A stretch of 64,000 nt of DNA from an uncultured Flavihumibacter sp. GTDB taxonomy: Bacteria > Bacteroidota > Bacteroidia > Chitinophagales > Chitinophagaceae. The notes beneath the pieces were generated by a model. That model saw only the letters and a program-made list of their open reading frames with translations, was not told the origin of the DNA and ran no database searches. The DNA is taken from the NCBI GenBank assembly GCA_902168225.1, contig CABHOW010000056.1:8001-72000 (forward strand), in the 5' to 3' direction. Positions within the stretch are counted from its first letter, which is position 1. Every line of letters begins with the position of its first letter. The position numbers were made by a program, and so were the translations under genes. Below are positions 53,521 to 63,462 of the stretch, in pieces.

Positions 53521-55689
53521 ATGGGAGTAAAGCAGTTATCTATATTAATTTTTTCTCTTTTATGTTCGGTTTCTGGTATTAAAGCACAGGAAAATATGCC
53601 CCCCATCCCTGCTATTCGCCAACTCCACCACGAGTATATTCTCCGCTCACTGGAAGCCATCGATTCACTTCATCTCTCTAAATGGGGCGTTGAGCAGTCA
53701 CAAATTGATACTGTAAGGAAAATAATAAACCGTTTTCGGATTCTAATAGAACAAAATCAGCAACTGGATAATAATGGAAAATATAAGTGGCTGAGAGGCG
53801 TGAATGATTTACTGACAGGGTTTCGGTCTGCTTTCGAAGCACGAAATCTATCGGCTTTAGAATACCTGCCCATCGTAAAAGCTTATGCCATAGCCATGCA
53901 AATGGATTGGGAACAGTCTTCTATTGCTCCATTGGTTAAAACAATGTTGTTAGAAACTGCAACGGTACTTACCGATAACTTTGCCCTTAAATCAAATATC
54001 GGTATTGAAGCTGCTAAAGACTTACTTGTACTCAAACAATGCGAACGAAATCCATCACGTATACTTGCCATTTTAACACGCTACCCGCAAAGTAGTTATG
54101 CAGATTCCCTCATTATCGTAGCAGGCAAAAAAGATCCGGAAGAATTATATAGCTATGCTGCAGCACCTAATGCATTAGGTCGCAAAATTCAATCCGTGAA
54201 TCACCCCTTGATCAAATTAATTTCCCGGTTATCATTAATGCGTACCGGCAGAATGTATTTTCCTTTTTTGGATCAGTTGAATAGCGGCGTATTGCCCATG
54301 GATTCCATCACTCCTTATTTGAGAAACGATTCTGCCGTCCAATACTTTCGGCTTTTAGTAAAAACCAGAATTGCTTATGCCGAAAGAATGCAGCATGGAG
54401 ATACACCCATGGCTGTACAGGTATTAAACGCGAAACTCAAATCAAAAGCGATCGACGATTTTATTAATGATATCAATGCCTTGCATGCAGAAAAAAATGA
54501 AACTATCAGGTTTAAAAAATTGGAAGGGTTAAGCGCCATCGAACTGTATTATGTAGCCCTTATGGGCGAAGAAGAAATGTATACTTCTAGCTTTGTTTCA
54601 GGTGTATATCCTCGGATTTTTACGCGCATGAATATTCCTCGTTCAGATTCATTATTAACACAAGTGAAATATGATAGTTATAAGAAATTCATCAAAATGG
54701 CAGCAGCCTATAATAAATTAGATGATTTTTTAGGTCGAATGGACAGATACGATGCAGAAAATCTGATGAAAAAATTTGTGATGGGATTAGAAAAAACAAA
54801 TTCATTAGAAGATGCAGTGGATGTTGCAGATTCGTATTCCAGTATTTATGATCCCCAATTAAGAAAACTAATGATCAATCAGGTAAACTATGAACTGGAA
54901 CGTTGTAATCAAAACAAAATAAAAAAAGGCGAGATCGTTTATGGGTTACTGCAAAAAATATTTACGTCACTCGATTCAACCAATAAAGTAGATCTCTCTC
55001 AAACACTCGGTATTCCCCCCATTTACGAACTCCCTATAACACTCTTAAAAGATACCATCTCCGGTAAAATTAACCTGCAACAATTTTTTTATGGAGATAA
55101 AGATGGAGGGGTAGTATTTAATGCTTTTCTTAAAAAATTTACCAACCCCAACTGGAAGATCATAAAAAAATCGCAATGGGTGGAAGTAAATTCAGTAAAG
55201 GGCACGCCTATAACTATTTATGCCAATTTGCCTTTGGATGAAACGCTGGAGCTCGATTCGCGCGCGCAAGACAGCTTAAACAGTTTTTTGGAGGAAAATA
55301 ATATCCATCCATCTATCGTCATTCATCGCGGTCACAGCTACTACTTAAAACAAACCATTCAAAAAATGCCATCTTCTGCTAAGCTGGTGGTATTAGGTAG
55401 TTGCGGGGGATATCAAAAATTAAATGATGTGCTGGAAAGATCTCCGGGCGCCCATATCATTTCCTCCAAACAAATTGGTGCAGGCATTATTAATCAAGGA
55501 TTGATCGATGTTATAGCGGAACAATTACGATCAGGAAAAAACCTGAACTGGCCGCAATTATGGAATAGTTTGGCGATTCGTTTTGTTGGCTCTAATCGGG
55601 AAAAATTTGAAGATTATGTACCACCTCATAAAAATTTAGGCGCAATATTTATAACTGCATTCAACACTCGTTTTGCAAGTGCGGATTAA
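53521..55689 (+). CDS. Exported protein with a possible clan CD (caspase-fold) C-terminal domain
   Basis: A 722-residue protein with a signal peptide (MGVKQLSILIFSLLCSVSGIKA) and a long, mostly helical middle that I do not recognise. The C-terminal 150 residues look like a caspase-like fold: a strand ending HRGH (His602, His605), a helix, then the strand KLVVLGSCGG with Cys628. This His...Cys dyad with the strand context is the hallmark of clan CD peptidases (caspases, separase, CHAT, gingipains), and the spacing of about 23 residues is close to that of separase. An ATG at 53521 is chosen over a TTG at 53464 because it begins at the signal peptide. No close family can be named; peptidase activity is a hypothesis. 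Confidence 0.68.
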   Translation: MGVKQLSILIFSLLCSVSGIKAQENMPPIPAIRQLHHEYILRSLEAIDSLHLSKWGVEQSQIDTVRKIINRFRILIEQNQQLDNNGKYKWLRGVNDLLTGFRSAFEARNLSALEYLPIVKAYAIAMQMDWEQSSIAPLVKTMLLETATVLTDNFALKSNIGIEAAKDLLVLKQCERNPSRILAILTRYPQSSYADSLIIVAGKKDPEELYSYAAAPNALGRKIQSVNHPLIKLISRLSLMRTGRMYFPFLDQLNSGVLPMDSITPYLRNDSAVQYFRLLVKTRIAYAERMQHGDTPMAVQVLNAKLKSKAIDDFINDINALHAEKNETIRFKKLEGLSAIELYYVALMGEEEMYTSSFVSGVYPRIFTRMNIPRSDSLLTQVKYDSYKKFIKMAAAYNKLDDFLGRMDRYDAENLMKKFVMGLEKTNSLEDAVDVADSYSSIYDPQLRKLMINQVNYELERCNQNKIKKGEIVYGLLQKIFTSLDSTNKVDLSQTLGIPPIYELPITLLKDTISGKINLQQFFYGDKDGGVVFNAFLKKFTNPNWKIIKKSQWVEVNSVKGTPITIYANLPLDETLELDSRAQDSLNSFLEENNIHPSIVIHRGHSYYLKQTIQKMPSSAKLVVLGSCGGYQKLNDVLERSPGAHIISSKQIGAGIINQGLIDVIAEQLRSGKNLNWPQLWNSLAIRFVGSNREKFEDYVPPHKNLGAIFITAFNTRFASAD

Positions 55690-56327
55690 TTTTGTAGAAA
55701 AGGGTTATTTCTCTTTTCATATCCAATGTTTGTTTTGATGCCATGTCCGGGAAATACTACCACTTCATCCGGCAACACAAATAATTTCTCTCGAATGCTT
55801 TTAAGTAAGGTATCGTGGTTCCCTCCGGGTAAATCTGTTCGGCCAATACTTTCCCTAAACAATACATCTCCCCCAATTAAAAATTGTTGTGCCTGAGAAT
55901 AGAAACAAATGCTGGCAGGCGAGTGGCCCGGTGTTAAAATTATCCTAAGGGCATCATTTCCCAAATGAATCGTATCTCCTTCTTGTAAATGATGAATGGG
56001 TCCTGAATAATTTGTAAAGGGTAACCCCCATTTCTCCCCCGAAAGTGGCGCTAGCTCAAGCATCTTTTCTTCACCCGGGTGAATATATAGTGGGGTTTTA
56101 TAAGTATCATGCACCCATTTATTACCGAAAACATGATCTAAATGGCAATGTGTATTGAGCAGTTGTGTGGGTTGCAAAGCGTTTGTATCTATGAACGCAC
56201 GCAATTTTTCCTCCTCATCCGTAAAATAGCATCCCGGATCAATAATAAGGGCCTCTTTAGCGTCATTGTAAAGCACGTAGGTATTCTCTTGAATAGGGCT
56301 GAAAGTAAAAACCTTAACCTTTATCAT
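55686..56327 (-). CDS. MBL-fold hydrolase, glyoxalase II-like
   Basis: A 213-residue metallo-beta-lactamase-fold protein of the hydroxyacylglutathione hydrolase-like group. The metal signature is THCHLDH with His60, His62, Asp64 and His65; other ligands come from LTPGHSPASI, GGDVLFRESIGRTDLPGG and VFPGHG. The substrate might be a thioester or a related small molecule. There is no signal peptide, so it is cytoplasmic. Its stop codon shares the bases TTAA with the convergent clan CD-like gene, and its start faces the large envelope protein at 56386. Confidence 0.88.
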   Translation of the reverse strand: MIKVKVFTFSPIQENTYVLYNDAKEALIIDPGCYFTDEEEKLRAFIDTNALQPTQLLNTHCHLDHVFGNKWVHDTYKTPLYIHPGEEKMLELAPLSGEKWGLPFTNYSGPIHHLQEGDTIHLGNDALRIILTPGHSPASICFYSQAQQFLIGGDVLFRESIGRTDLPGGNHDTLLKSIREKLFVLPDEVVVFPGHGIKTNIGYEKRNNPFLQN

Positions 56328-56385
56328 ATGCTAATTTTGTTCGTTTTAGTAGTAAATGACTAATTTTAAAAGCCAAAGTTCGGAT

Positions 56386-59300
56386 ATGCAATTGAATAGA
56401 TTCTGTAAGTGTGCCTTTTTTGTTTTTTTATTATATGCTACCCCGCAGTTTTTATCTGCTCAAGTAAATAGTGTTGAGTTTGGTAAAAATCGTATACAGC
56501 ATAAGAAGTTCATATGGAAATTTTATCAATCTCCTAACTTCAACACGTATACATCACAAGGTGGTGTTGAGCTGGGTAAATTTGTAGCCCAAATAGCCGA
56601 GGACGAACTTAGACCTATTGAGAACTTTATCGAATACTCTCTTCAACGTCGGGCAAATATTGTTGTTTATAATAATTATAATGATTACAAAAGTACCAAT
56701 ATCGGCTTGGGTAGCGATTGGCAAAATGCAGGCGGAACTACCAAGTTGGTAAATAATAAACTAGTGGTTTATTTCGACGGTAATCATGATCATTTAAGAT
56801 TACAAATCAAAGAGGGAATTGCCAGGGTATTAACCGATAATTTATTGTTTGGAGATGATATTGGCGAATTTGCCAGTAATCAAGCTTTACTCGACCTACC
56901 CAAATGGATGGTTGATGGATATGTGGCGTATGCTGCACAGCCTTGGAGTACCGAGAAAGATGATCAATTGAAAAGTGCTATGCTAAGCGGTAGGTATAAA
57001 AACTTCTATCAGTTCGCTTTTGAAAAGCCACTATTAGCCGGACAAGCATTTTGGAATTATATAGGCGAAAAATACCGCAAGGAAAATATCACTTACCTAC
57101 TGTATCTATCAAGAATATACAAAAACGTAAATAATGCATGTTTGCGAATTTGCAAGAAAAAATTCAAAGAAATTTTGAATGATTTCATGGTATTCCAACA
57201 AAACAGATATATCACTGATATTCGCCAGCGCCGTAATCAGGTAAAAGGTTCATTAACAGTTTCGGAAGATGTAACCAATAGAGATTATCTGCGCTTTCAG
57301 GTTAACCCGAACCCTAAAAGTAATACCTATGCAGCACTGGAATTTAGAAAAGGAATTTATAGCGTAAAATTGGTTGATAATTTTTACGATACTAAAACTT
57401 TACTCAAAAGTGGGGTGCTTACCCGGCAAGGTGATATCAACCCAAATTATCCGATAATGGCTTGGGATGGAAAGGGATCTCGATTATTGGTGATTTACTG
57501 GGAAGGCGGTAAAATAAAAATGTTCGTATACGATAATATTGCCCGATACAAAAGATTTAAACAAACGATCGAAGGTTTTGACCAAATATTAGATGCGAGC
57601 TTTATGCTTGATGCGAATACGTTGGTAATGAGTGCAGTAAAAAATGGACATACAGATATTTATACCTATAAAATTGAAGAGCAAAAATCAACGCAAATAA
57701 CCAATGATATTTATGACGATTTAGACCCCACAGTAGTGGCTTTCCCTAATAGAGTAGGTATCATTTTTGCTTCTAATCGCCCTAGTAGTAATGCGCCTTC
57801 AACAGATACGGTATTACCAAGCAGGTATCGCTATAATATATTTATGGTAGATATCTTAAATAACAGTAAGGAAAAACAAATTGCACAACTTACCAATATT
57901 AAGTCGGGTAATGCACGTTTTCCCATGCAGTATAATACCAACCATTTTACCTTTGTTTCTGATGAGAATGGTATTGGTAACAGATGGGCCGGCTTCTTTG
58001 CTACACAAAGAAATGGATTGGATACCCTGTACTATATCGGAGATGAAATATTGCGTAACCCATCGCCCAAAGAGTTCGACTCTACACTTGTAGCTTGGCA
58101 AAAACAAGAACCCGATAGCGTAAGTTATTTCCAGGTATTTAAAGATTCTACTTATACATTTCCTATTACGAATTATCAAAGCTCTTTGCTGGAAACCAGA
58201 ATTGCCGGAGATAAGGGGCAAGTAAGTGAGGTTAGGAGAGAGGGCGACTTCAAGTTTGTATATAAGCTTAAAGTAGATGAAGTGGCACTTAATAAAAGGA
58301 ATGTAAACCCACGCCCTTCCGAATATATGAAGCGGCTAAACGACGAAAGAAAAAATGCAGCCGGTAAAGCCATAACCTATAAATCGAAACCGGCATCAGA
58401 TACCGCTAAGAAAGTAGTAAAAGACTTTTTTCAGAATGAATTTGAAGATGAGAAATTGGATACAACGAAGAAGTTAAACACTATCCCCTTATTTACGCAA
58501 ACCAAAACTTCAACCCTATCTAAATCCAAGCTATTCGATTATAGCCGGAAGTTTAATGCAGATTATGCATTGGTAGGATTTAGTAATAATATATTAATAA
58601 ATAGGTATCAGCCATACGCAGGCGGCTCCGGCCCTATTCAATTGAATAATGGTAATGATTTCAATTTCACGTTTAGAGTGGGTGTAAGTGAATTGATGGA
58701 AGATATCCGATTTATAGGCGGCTTCCGTTTTGGAACAAATCTCGCAGATAAGGATTTAATGCTTTCCTTTCAAAACTATCGCGGTAAAATTGATTGGGGC
58801 TTTACGTATTATAGAAGTAATGTTTCTAATTTCTTTAATACGTCTTTCAATAATATGCTTTATACAAACCTGTATCAAGCTAATGCAACCTATGCCTTTA
58901 ATGAAGTTAAAAGTATTCGTTTAACAGCAGGTATAAGAAATGATAGAGGCGTATTAAAGCCCTTCGATAATGCAACAGGTATTTCCAATCCTAGTGCACT
59001 AGCATTTCCAGACACTTTAATACGTTTCTTTGTTTCAAGATTAGAATATGTACATGATAACACATTGAACCCAACGCAGAATATTTGGAACGGGCTGCGT
59101 TATAAAATATATATGGATGTAAATCTTCCTAATATTAAAACGGCACTTAATAATGGTAAGCCAACAATGAATTTTGGATTCGATGGAAGGTACTACCATA
59201 AAATTTATAGAAACTTTATTTGGGCCGGAAGAGCCGCCGCAGATTTCTCTTGGGGCGGACAAAAACTGATTTACTATCTCGGTGGAGTGGATGGTTGGAT

Positions 59301-59766
59301 CGGTCCTAAATTTAATAATCAGAATAAGCCTGCTGCAGATCAAACATATGCATTCCAAACATTAGCTGTGAATATGCGGGGATATCAGCAAAATATTGCA
59401 AATGGTAACAATGCATTTGTTTTAAACAGTGAATTTAGATTACCTGTGTTTGCAACATTTATAGATAAACCAATTAACAGTGCCTTTCTCCGAAATTTTC
59501 AAGTAATACAGTTTGTTGATTTAGGAACGGCTTGGAATGGAAAATATAACGGTATTAAACGTCCGGGAGATGTGATAACATCACCCAGTACACCCGTGAT
59601 TGTACGAATTGATGCAGGTGGTCTTGGTCCGTTCGCCGGCGGGTATGGCTTTGGGGTACGCAGTACATTACTTGGTTATTTCCTTAAGTTCGATGCAGGG
59701 TGGCCAATGAAAGGGTTTTTTCTAGGTAAGCCTGTTTACTATTTTGCGATGGGCTTCGACTTTTAA
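56386..59766 (+). CDS. Large envelope protein: propeller-like domain plus C-terminal outer-membrane barrel
   Basis: An 1126-residue exported protein. A signal peptide (MQLNRFCKCAFFVFLLYATP, cleavage near FLSAQ) is followed by a domain resembling peptidase MA (LPKWMVDGYVAYAAQP and GQAFWNYIGEKY), in which the usual HExxH metal motif is not evident. The middle (about residues 300-600) has repeated strand patterns with WDGKGSRLLVIYWEGG and IYTYKIEEQKSTQITNDIYDDLDPT, suggesting a TolB-like propeller. The C-terminal 400 residues are amphipathic strands ending in FDF, like a BamA-type or porin-like barrel. An ATG at 56356 would add 10 residues. Function unknown; likely an outer-membrane protein. Confidence 0.75.
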   Translation: MQLNRFCKCAFFVFLLYATPQFLSAQVNSVEFGKNRIQHKKFIWKFYQSPNFNTYTSQGGVELGKFVAQIAEDELRPIENFIEYSLQRRANIVVYNNYNDYKSTNIGLGSDWQNAGGTTKLVNNKLVVYFDGNHDHLRLQIKEGIARVLTDNLLFGDDIGEFASNQALLDLPKWMVDGYVAYAAQPWSTEKDDQLKSAMLSGRYKNFYQFAFEKPLLAGQAFWNYIGEKYRKENITYLLYLSRIYKNVNNACLRICKKKFKEILNDFMVFQQNRYITDIRQRRNQVKGSLTVSEDVTNRDYLRFQVNPNPKSNTYAALEFRKGIYSVKLVDNFYDTKTLLKSGVLTRQGDINPNYPIMAWDGKGSRLLVIYWEGGKIKMFVYDNIARYKRFKQTIEGFDQILDASFMLDANTLVMSAVKNGHTDIYTYKIEEQKSTQITNDIYDDLDPTVVAFPNRVGIIFASNRPSSNAPSTDTVLPSRYRYNIFMVDILNNSKEKQIAQLTNIKSGNARFPMQYNTNHFTFVSDENGIGNRWAGFFATQRNGLDTLYYIGDEILRNPSPKEFDSTLVAWQKQEPDSVSYFQVFKDSTYTFPITNYQSSLLETRIAGDKGQVSEVRREGDFKFVYKLKVDEVALNKRNVNPRPSEYMKRLNDERKNAAGKAITYKSKPASDTAKKVVKDFFQNEFEDEKLDTTKKLNTIPLFTQTKTSTLSKSKLFDYSRKFNADYALVGFSNNILINRYQPYAGGSGPIQLNNGNDFNFTFRVGVSELMEDIRFIGGFRFGTNLADKDLMLSFQNYRGKIDWGFTYYRSNVSNFFNTSFNNMLYTNLYQANATYAFNEVKSIRLTAGIRNDRGVLKPFDNATGISNPSALAFPDTLIRFFVSRLEYVHDNTLNPTQNIWNGLRYKIYMDVNLPNIKTALNNGKPTMNFGFDGRYYHKIYRNFIWAGRAAADFSWGGQKLIYYLGGVDGWIGPKFNNQNKPAADQTYAFQTLAVNMRGYQQNIANGNNAFVLNSEFRLPVFATFIDKPINSAFLRNFQVIQFVDLGTAWNGKYNGIKRPGDVITSPSTPVIVRIDAGGLGPFAGGYGFGVRSTLLGYFLKFDAGWPMKGFFLGKPVYYFAMGFDF

Positions 59767-59776
59767 TAACTGAATT

Positions 59777-62271
59777 GTGAAAAAGTGGTGTAAAGGATTC
59801 GTTTTTTACTTAACCTTCTTTCTATGTGTATTAGTACAGCATATACACGCCCAGCAGGCAATCTTTCAGGGTATTGTACGAGATAAGCAAAGCAATGAAC
59901 CGGTTTCTTTTGCCTCTGTAGTATTTAAAAAATCGGGTAAGGGGATGCTTACCGATTCGGCAGGTAATTTCGTCTTCAAACTTACCACAGCAGCTATTAA
60001 TGATACATTAGTAGTTAGTAGCGTTGGATATAAAGTTTGGCGTATAGCTATTGCAACAATAAAAGATACTGCATTCATCGAGCCTTTACTGGAACTTTTA
60101 CCTCCTTCTAATGAAGCCATAGTAAGGGTTAAATATAATAGAGCGTTATGGTTCTGGCGAAAGATAATGGCCAATAAATCGCATAGCGATAAAAAGGTTT
60201 GGAAAAACTATGCCTATGAAATACATAATAAATTGGAATTAGATATCAATAATATCAATAAGGAAAAACTATCTAAAAACGCTTTAATCAAACCACTCAA
60301 TTTCGTATTTGGTTACATTGATTCTACTTCTGAAACGAAACCATACCTTCCTCTTTATCTTACAGAAACACTTTCCGACTATTATTATCAAAGAGATCCG
60401 GAACGGATTTTTGAAAGAATAAAAGCTACTAAAACAAATGGATTTGAAAATGAAAGTTTAGTAAAAGAGCTTGGAGGTACTTATCAGAATGTTAATGTGT
60501 TCAATAATTTTATTCCCGTATTTGATAAAGAATATATCAGCCCATTTAATACTAATGCCGATAATTATTATTATTTCAAATTAGCAGATACTGCTTATAT
60601 GAACGGAAAGCGTTTAGTGCATTTACGATTCAGTGGGAAGCGAAAAGGAGAAAATACTTTTGATGGCGATTGTTGGGTATTTGACACCGCCTTTGCAGTA
60701 CAAAAAATTACACTTCGCCCCTCTGCGGAAGTGAATATCAATTTTATAGAGGGCTTGACCCTTATTCAGGAATTCAAAAAGATCAACGATACTGCCTGGT
60801 TCATTTATAAGGATAAATTTGTAGCCGATATAGCTCCGATAGGTTCGGGTAAGCTGGGATTTAAAGGCAGAAAAACAACTACTTATACAAATGTTATCAT
60901 CAACAATGAATCAACCATTGCCCAATTACAAAAGAATAAAAAAAGTTTACAAATAGATCTTGCACCGGATCGGGAAGCCTATACAGATTCCTTTTGGATA
61001 AAAAACAGGCACGAACCACTCGATAAAAATGAAATAACAGTATACAAGGTAATTGATACACTTAATAAGAACCCAACTTATATATTTTACAGAGATGCAA
61101 TTAAAATATTGGCAAGAGGTACCAAAGATTTTGGTAATATCAGATTAGGTCCATGGTTTTATTGGGTTAGCGGAAATGCTTGGGAGGGTGGGCGATTCCG
61201 ATTTGATCTTGCTACCAATCGCGGCTTTAGTAATAAATGGAACTTCTCAGGCTATGCAGCCTACGGAACCAATGATCAAGCATTGAAAGGGAAATTTCAG
61301 GCAAAGTATTTATTTGATCGTGAACTATGGACCTACTTGCAGTTTACCTACAAAAACGATTTGGATAATCGCCAAATTTATTACGACCAGTTGGGCACCG
61401 ATAATATTTTTGCAACAGTTTTACGCCGACCTAATATTCCCTATAAATTTCAACGTATAGAAGAAACGAAATTGGAATTTTTTAAAGAAACAGGATGGGG
61501 TTTGAGTTTCGGTATAAGTGCGAATAGAAGAAGGTTTTCTCCTTTAAAGAACATACCAACAGAGTCATTTTATACAGCTAAACCGGGAACCCTTTTCAAA
61601 CTTTTGAAACGGCCATTACGTTGAGATATGCTTTTTCGGAACATTTTATTGAAGATAATTTTATACGCACTTCCCTTGGTAGTAAATACCCAATAGTCGA
61701 ATTAAAATATACCAAAGCCTGGCAAGGTGCTTTTAGTAGTACAAATGATTACCATAAGTTAGATCTAACTATATCTGATTATGTTAGCTTGGCTCCTTAC
61801 GGCTATTTTTATTATAATTTTTTTGGCGGCAAAGTATTTGGTACAGCACCTTATCAAATGCTGGATATATTACCCGGGAATGAGTTGTACTATTTTAATA
61901 AATATGCTTTTAATCTGATGCATCAGTTCGAATATATTACAGATGCATATGCCGGGTTTAATGTAGAACATAATATAGGCAGTGGATTATTTCGCTTCTT
62001 ACCCATTACCCGTAAATTAAAATTCAGACAATTCTGGAGTGCTAAAGCCGTAGTGGGTAGTTTATCGGATGCTAACAAAGCCTATAATTTTGTTGGTAAT
62101 TATCCTTATAAGTCGTTAGACAATAATGTGTATATGGAAATCGGAACAGGTATAGATAATATACTTCGTTTCTTTCGGGTAGATTTTGTTTGGGGTGTAT
62201 CTCCGAAATCTATTGTTACAGATCCCACTCGCCGATTTGGTGTATTTGCTTCTTTCCATTTAAACTTTTAG
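59777..62271 (+). pseudogene. DUF5686 family outer-membrane protein split by a one-base frameshift
   Basis: The first part (59777-61624, 615 residues, GTG start) has a signal peptide (ending HIHAQQ), a carboxypeptidase-like regulatory domain (about 29-110: GIVRDKQSNEPVSFASV, DTLVVSSVGYKVW) and the DUF5686 region. It ends by running out of frame after TAKPGTLFK. The second frame (61621-62271, 216 residues) continues with RYAFSEHFIED and barrel strands to the end, FASFHLNF. Adding one C to the run at 61590-61592 joins them as TPFQTFETAITLRYAFSE, the normal family reading. So it is either a true frameshift mutation or a sequencing/assembly error. The family is Bacteroidota-specific, with unknown function. 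Confidence 0.85.
61621..62271 (+). CDS. C-terminal piece of the frameshifted DUF5686 gene
   Basis: This 216-residue frame has no signal peptide and begins at a TTG inside the family's conserved LRYAFSEHF strand. It is not an independent gene. Alternating strands, an aromatic-rich barrel pattern and a C-terminal Phe identify it as the end of the DUF5686 barrel; the frame overlaps the first piece by four bases. Confidence 0.7.
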   Translation: MRYAFSEHFIEDNFIRTSLGSKYPIVELKYTKAWQGAFSSTNDYHKLDLTISDYVSLAPYGYFYYNFFGGKVFGTAPYQMLDILPGNELYYFNKYAFNLMHQFEYITDAYAGFNVEHNIGSGLFRFLPITRKLKFRQFWSAKAVVGSLSDANKAYNFVGNYPYKSLDNNVYMEIGTGIDNILRFFRVDFVWGVSPKSIVTDPTRRFGVFASFHLNF

Positions 62272-62306
62272 CGTATCTATTTATTGTCGTAAAAAGATAT
62301 CACCTA

Positions 62307-63359
62307 CTAATTGGCAGCAATATAATTACAAATATTTTTTACAATGGCAGGTCCTTCATAAACAAAACCCGTCCACACTTGAACCAAAGCCGCACCTCCA
62401 TCTATTTTCTCTTTGGCATCGACCCCTGTAAAAATTCCTCCACTGGCAATAATAGGTATCTTATGATCTGTTTGCCTGGCAAGGTATTGTACAACTTCGG
62501 TAGCCCTTGCTGTTATGGGCTTTCCGCTTAAACCGCCCATGCCAATAGCAGTTGCCTGGGAGATAGATGCAGCAGAGAGTTTCGATCTATCCAAGGTTGT
62601 ATTGGTGGCTACCAGTCCACTCAAATTCATTTCAAAAGCAAGCGAAACAATATCATCTAATTGAGCTTGAGAAAGATCTGGGGCAATTTTTAATAATAAT
62701 GGCTTTGGATTTTTTTGAGCGGCATTGATATTATTCAATCCGTCAAAAATTTTGAGTAAAGCTTGTTTTTCTTGCAATTCTCGTAAACCCGGCGTATTGG
62801 GTGAGCTCACATTTACTACAAAATAATCGGCGCACTGGTGTAACGCATCAAAGCAAATACAATAATCCTTAACAGCCTCTTCATTAGGCGTAATTTTATT
62901 TTTACCAATATTCGCACCAACGATCATGCGATCGGAGATTCCTTCCTGTTGTAAGCGGTATTGTATCAATCTGTCTTTTATTCGGCTGACTCCATCATTG
63001 TTAAATCCCATTCTATTGATCAACGCTTTATCGACCGGCAATCTAAATAGTCTGGGCTTATCGTTACCTGCTTGTGGTTTTGGTGTAATAGTTCCTGTTT
63101 CAACAAAACCAAAGCCTAAAGCGGCTAATTCGCTTAAATACAAGGCGTTTTTATCAAAACCGGCGCCTAAACCAACCGGATTTTTAAAATTTAGTCCGAA
63201 AGCTGTTGTATGCAGCAACCCTCCCTGATAGGTAAATTGCTGCCTGATCAAATGATCTATAAATCCAATACTGTTGGCCGCCCGAAGTGCATTCATGGAA
63301 AAATAATGTACTTTTTCAGGGTCAAACCGGAATAAAATATCTCTTAGAATCGGATACAA
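62307..63359 (-). CDS. pyrD: Dihydroorotate dehydrogenase (quinone), class 2
   Basis: An FMN enzyme of pyrimidine synthesis that oxidises dihydroorotate to orotate and passes electrons to quinone. Motifs seen are GLGAGFDKNALYLSEL, RLPVDKALINRMGFNNDG, VVNVSSPNTPGLRELQ (catalytic Ser), LVATNTTLDRSKL, GMGGLSGKPIT and PIIASGGIFTG. The frame is open to an ATG at 63461, but those extra 34 residues (with several Cys and basic residues) match nothing in the family and would cover the promoter of the divergent thiolase. I therefore set the start at the TTG at 63357-63359, giving MYPILRDILFRFDPEKVHYF as in other class 2 enzymes, with the short amphipathic membrane-binding N-terminus. Length is then 350 residues. 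Confidence 0.9.
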   Translation of the reverse strand: MYPILRDILFRFDPEKVHYFSMNALRAANSIGFIDHLIRQQFTYQGGLLHTTAFGLNFKNPVGLGAGFDKNALYLSELAALGFGFVETGTITPKPQAGNDKPRLFRLPVDKALINRMGFNNDGVSRIKDRLIQYRLQQEGISDRMIVGANIGKNKITPNEEAVKDYCICFDALHQCADYFVVNVSSPNTPGLRELQEKQALLKIFDGLNNINAAQKNPKPLLLKIAPDLSQAQLDDIVSLAFEMNLSGLVATNTTLDRSKLSAASISQATAIGMGGLSGKPITARATEVVQYLARQTDHKIPIIASGGIFTGVDAKEKIDGGAALVQVWTGFVYEGPAIVKNICNYIAAN

Positions 63360-63434
63360 AACGCAATTTTTGGCGAAGGTAGTTTTTTCTATCCGGCAAT
63401 AATGGTTGCATAAACAACTTTTAATCTTTTTCCC

Positions 63435-63442
63435 TACATTTG
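63435..63442 (+). promoter_or_regulatory. Bacteroidota -7 promoter element of the thiolase
   Basis: TACATTTG is an exact TAnnTTTG match, 20 bases before the thiolase ATG. A -33 partner is not clear. The element overlaps the long alternative N-terminus of pyrD, which supports the shorter pyrD start. Confidence 0.45.
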
Positions 63443-63462
63443 GTCTTCTAAATAATGCCATT

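Noticed and set aside
63360-63461. The long N-terminus of pyrD
   Set aside because: It has no family counterpart and overlaps the -7 element of the divergent thiolase gene.
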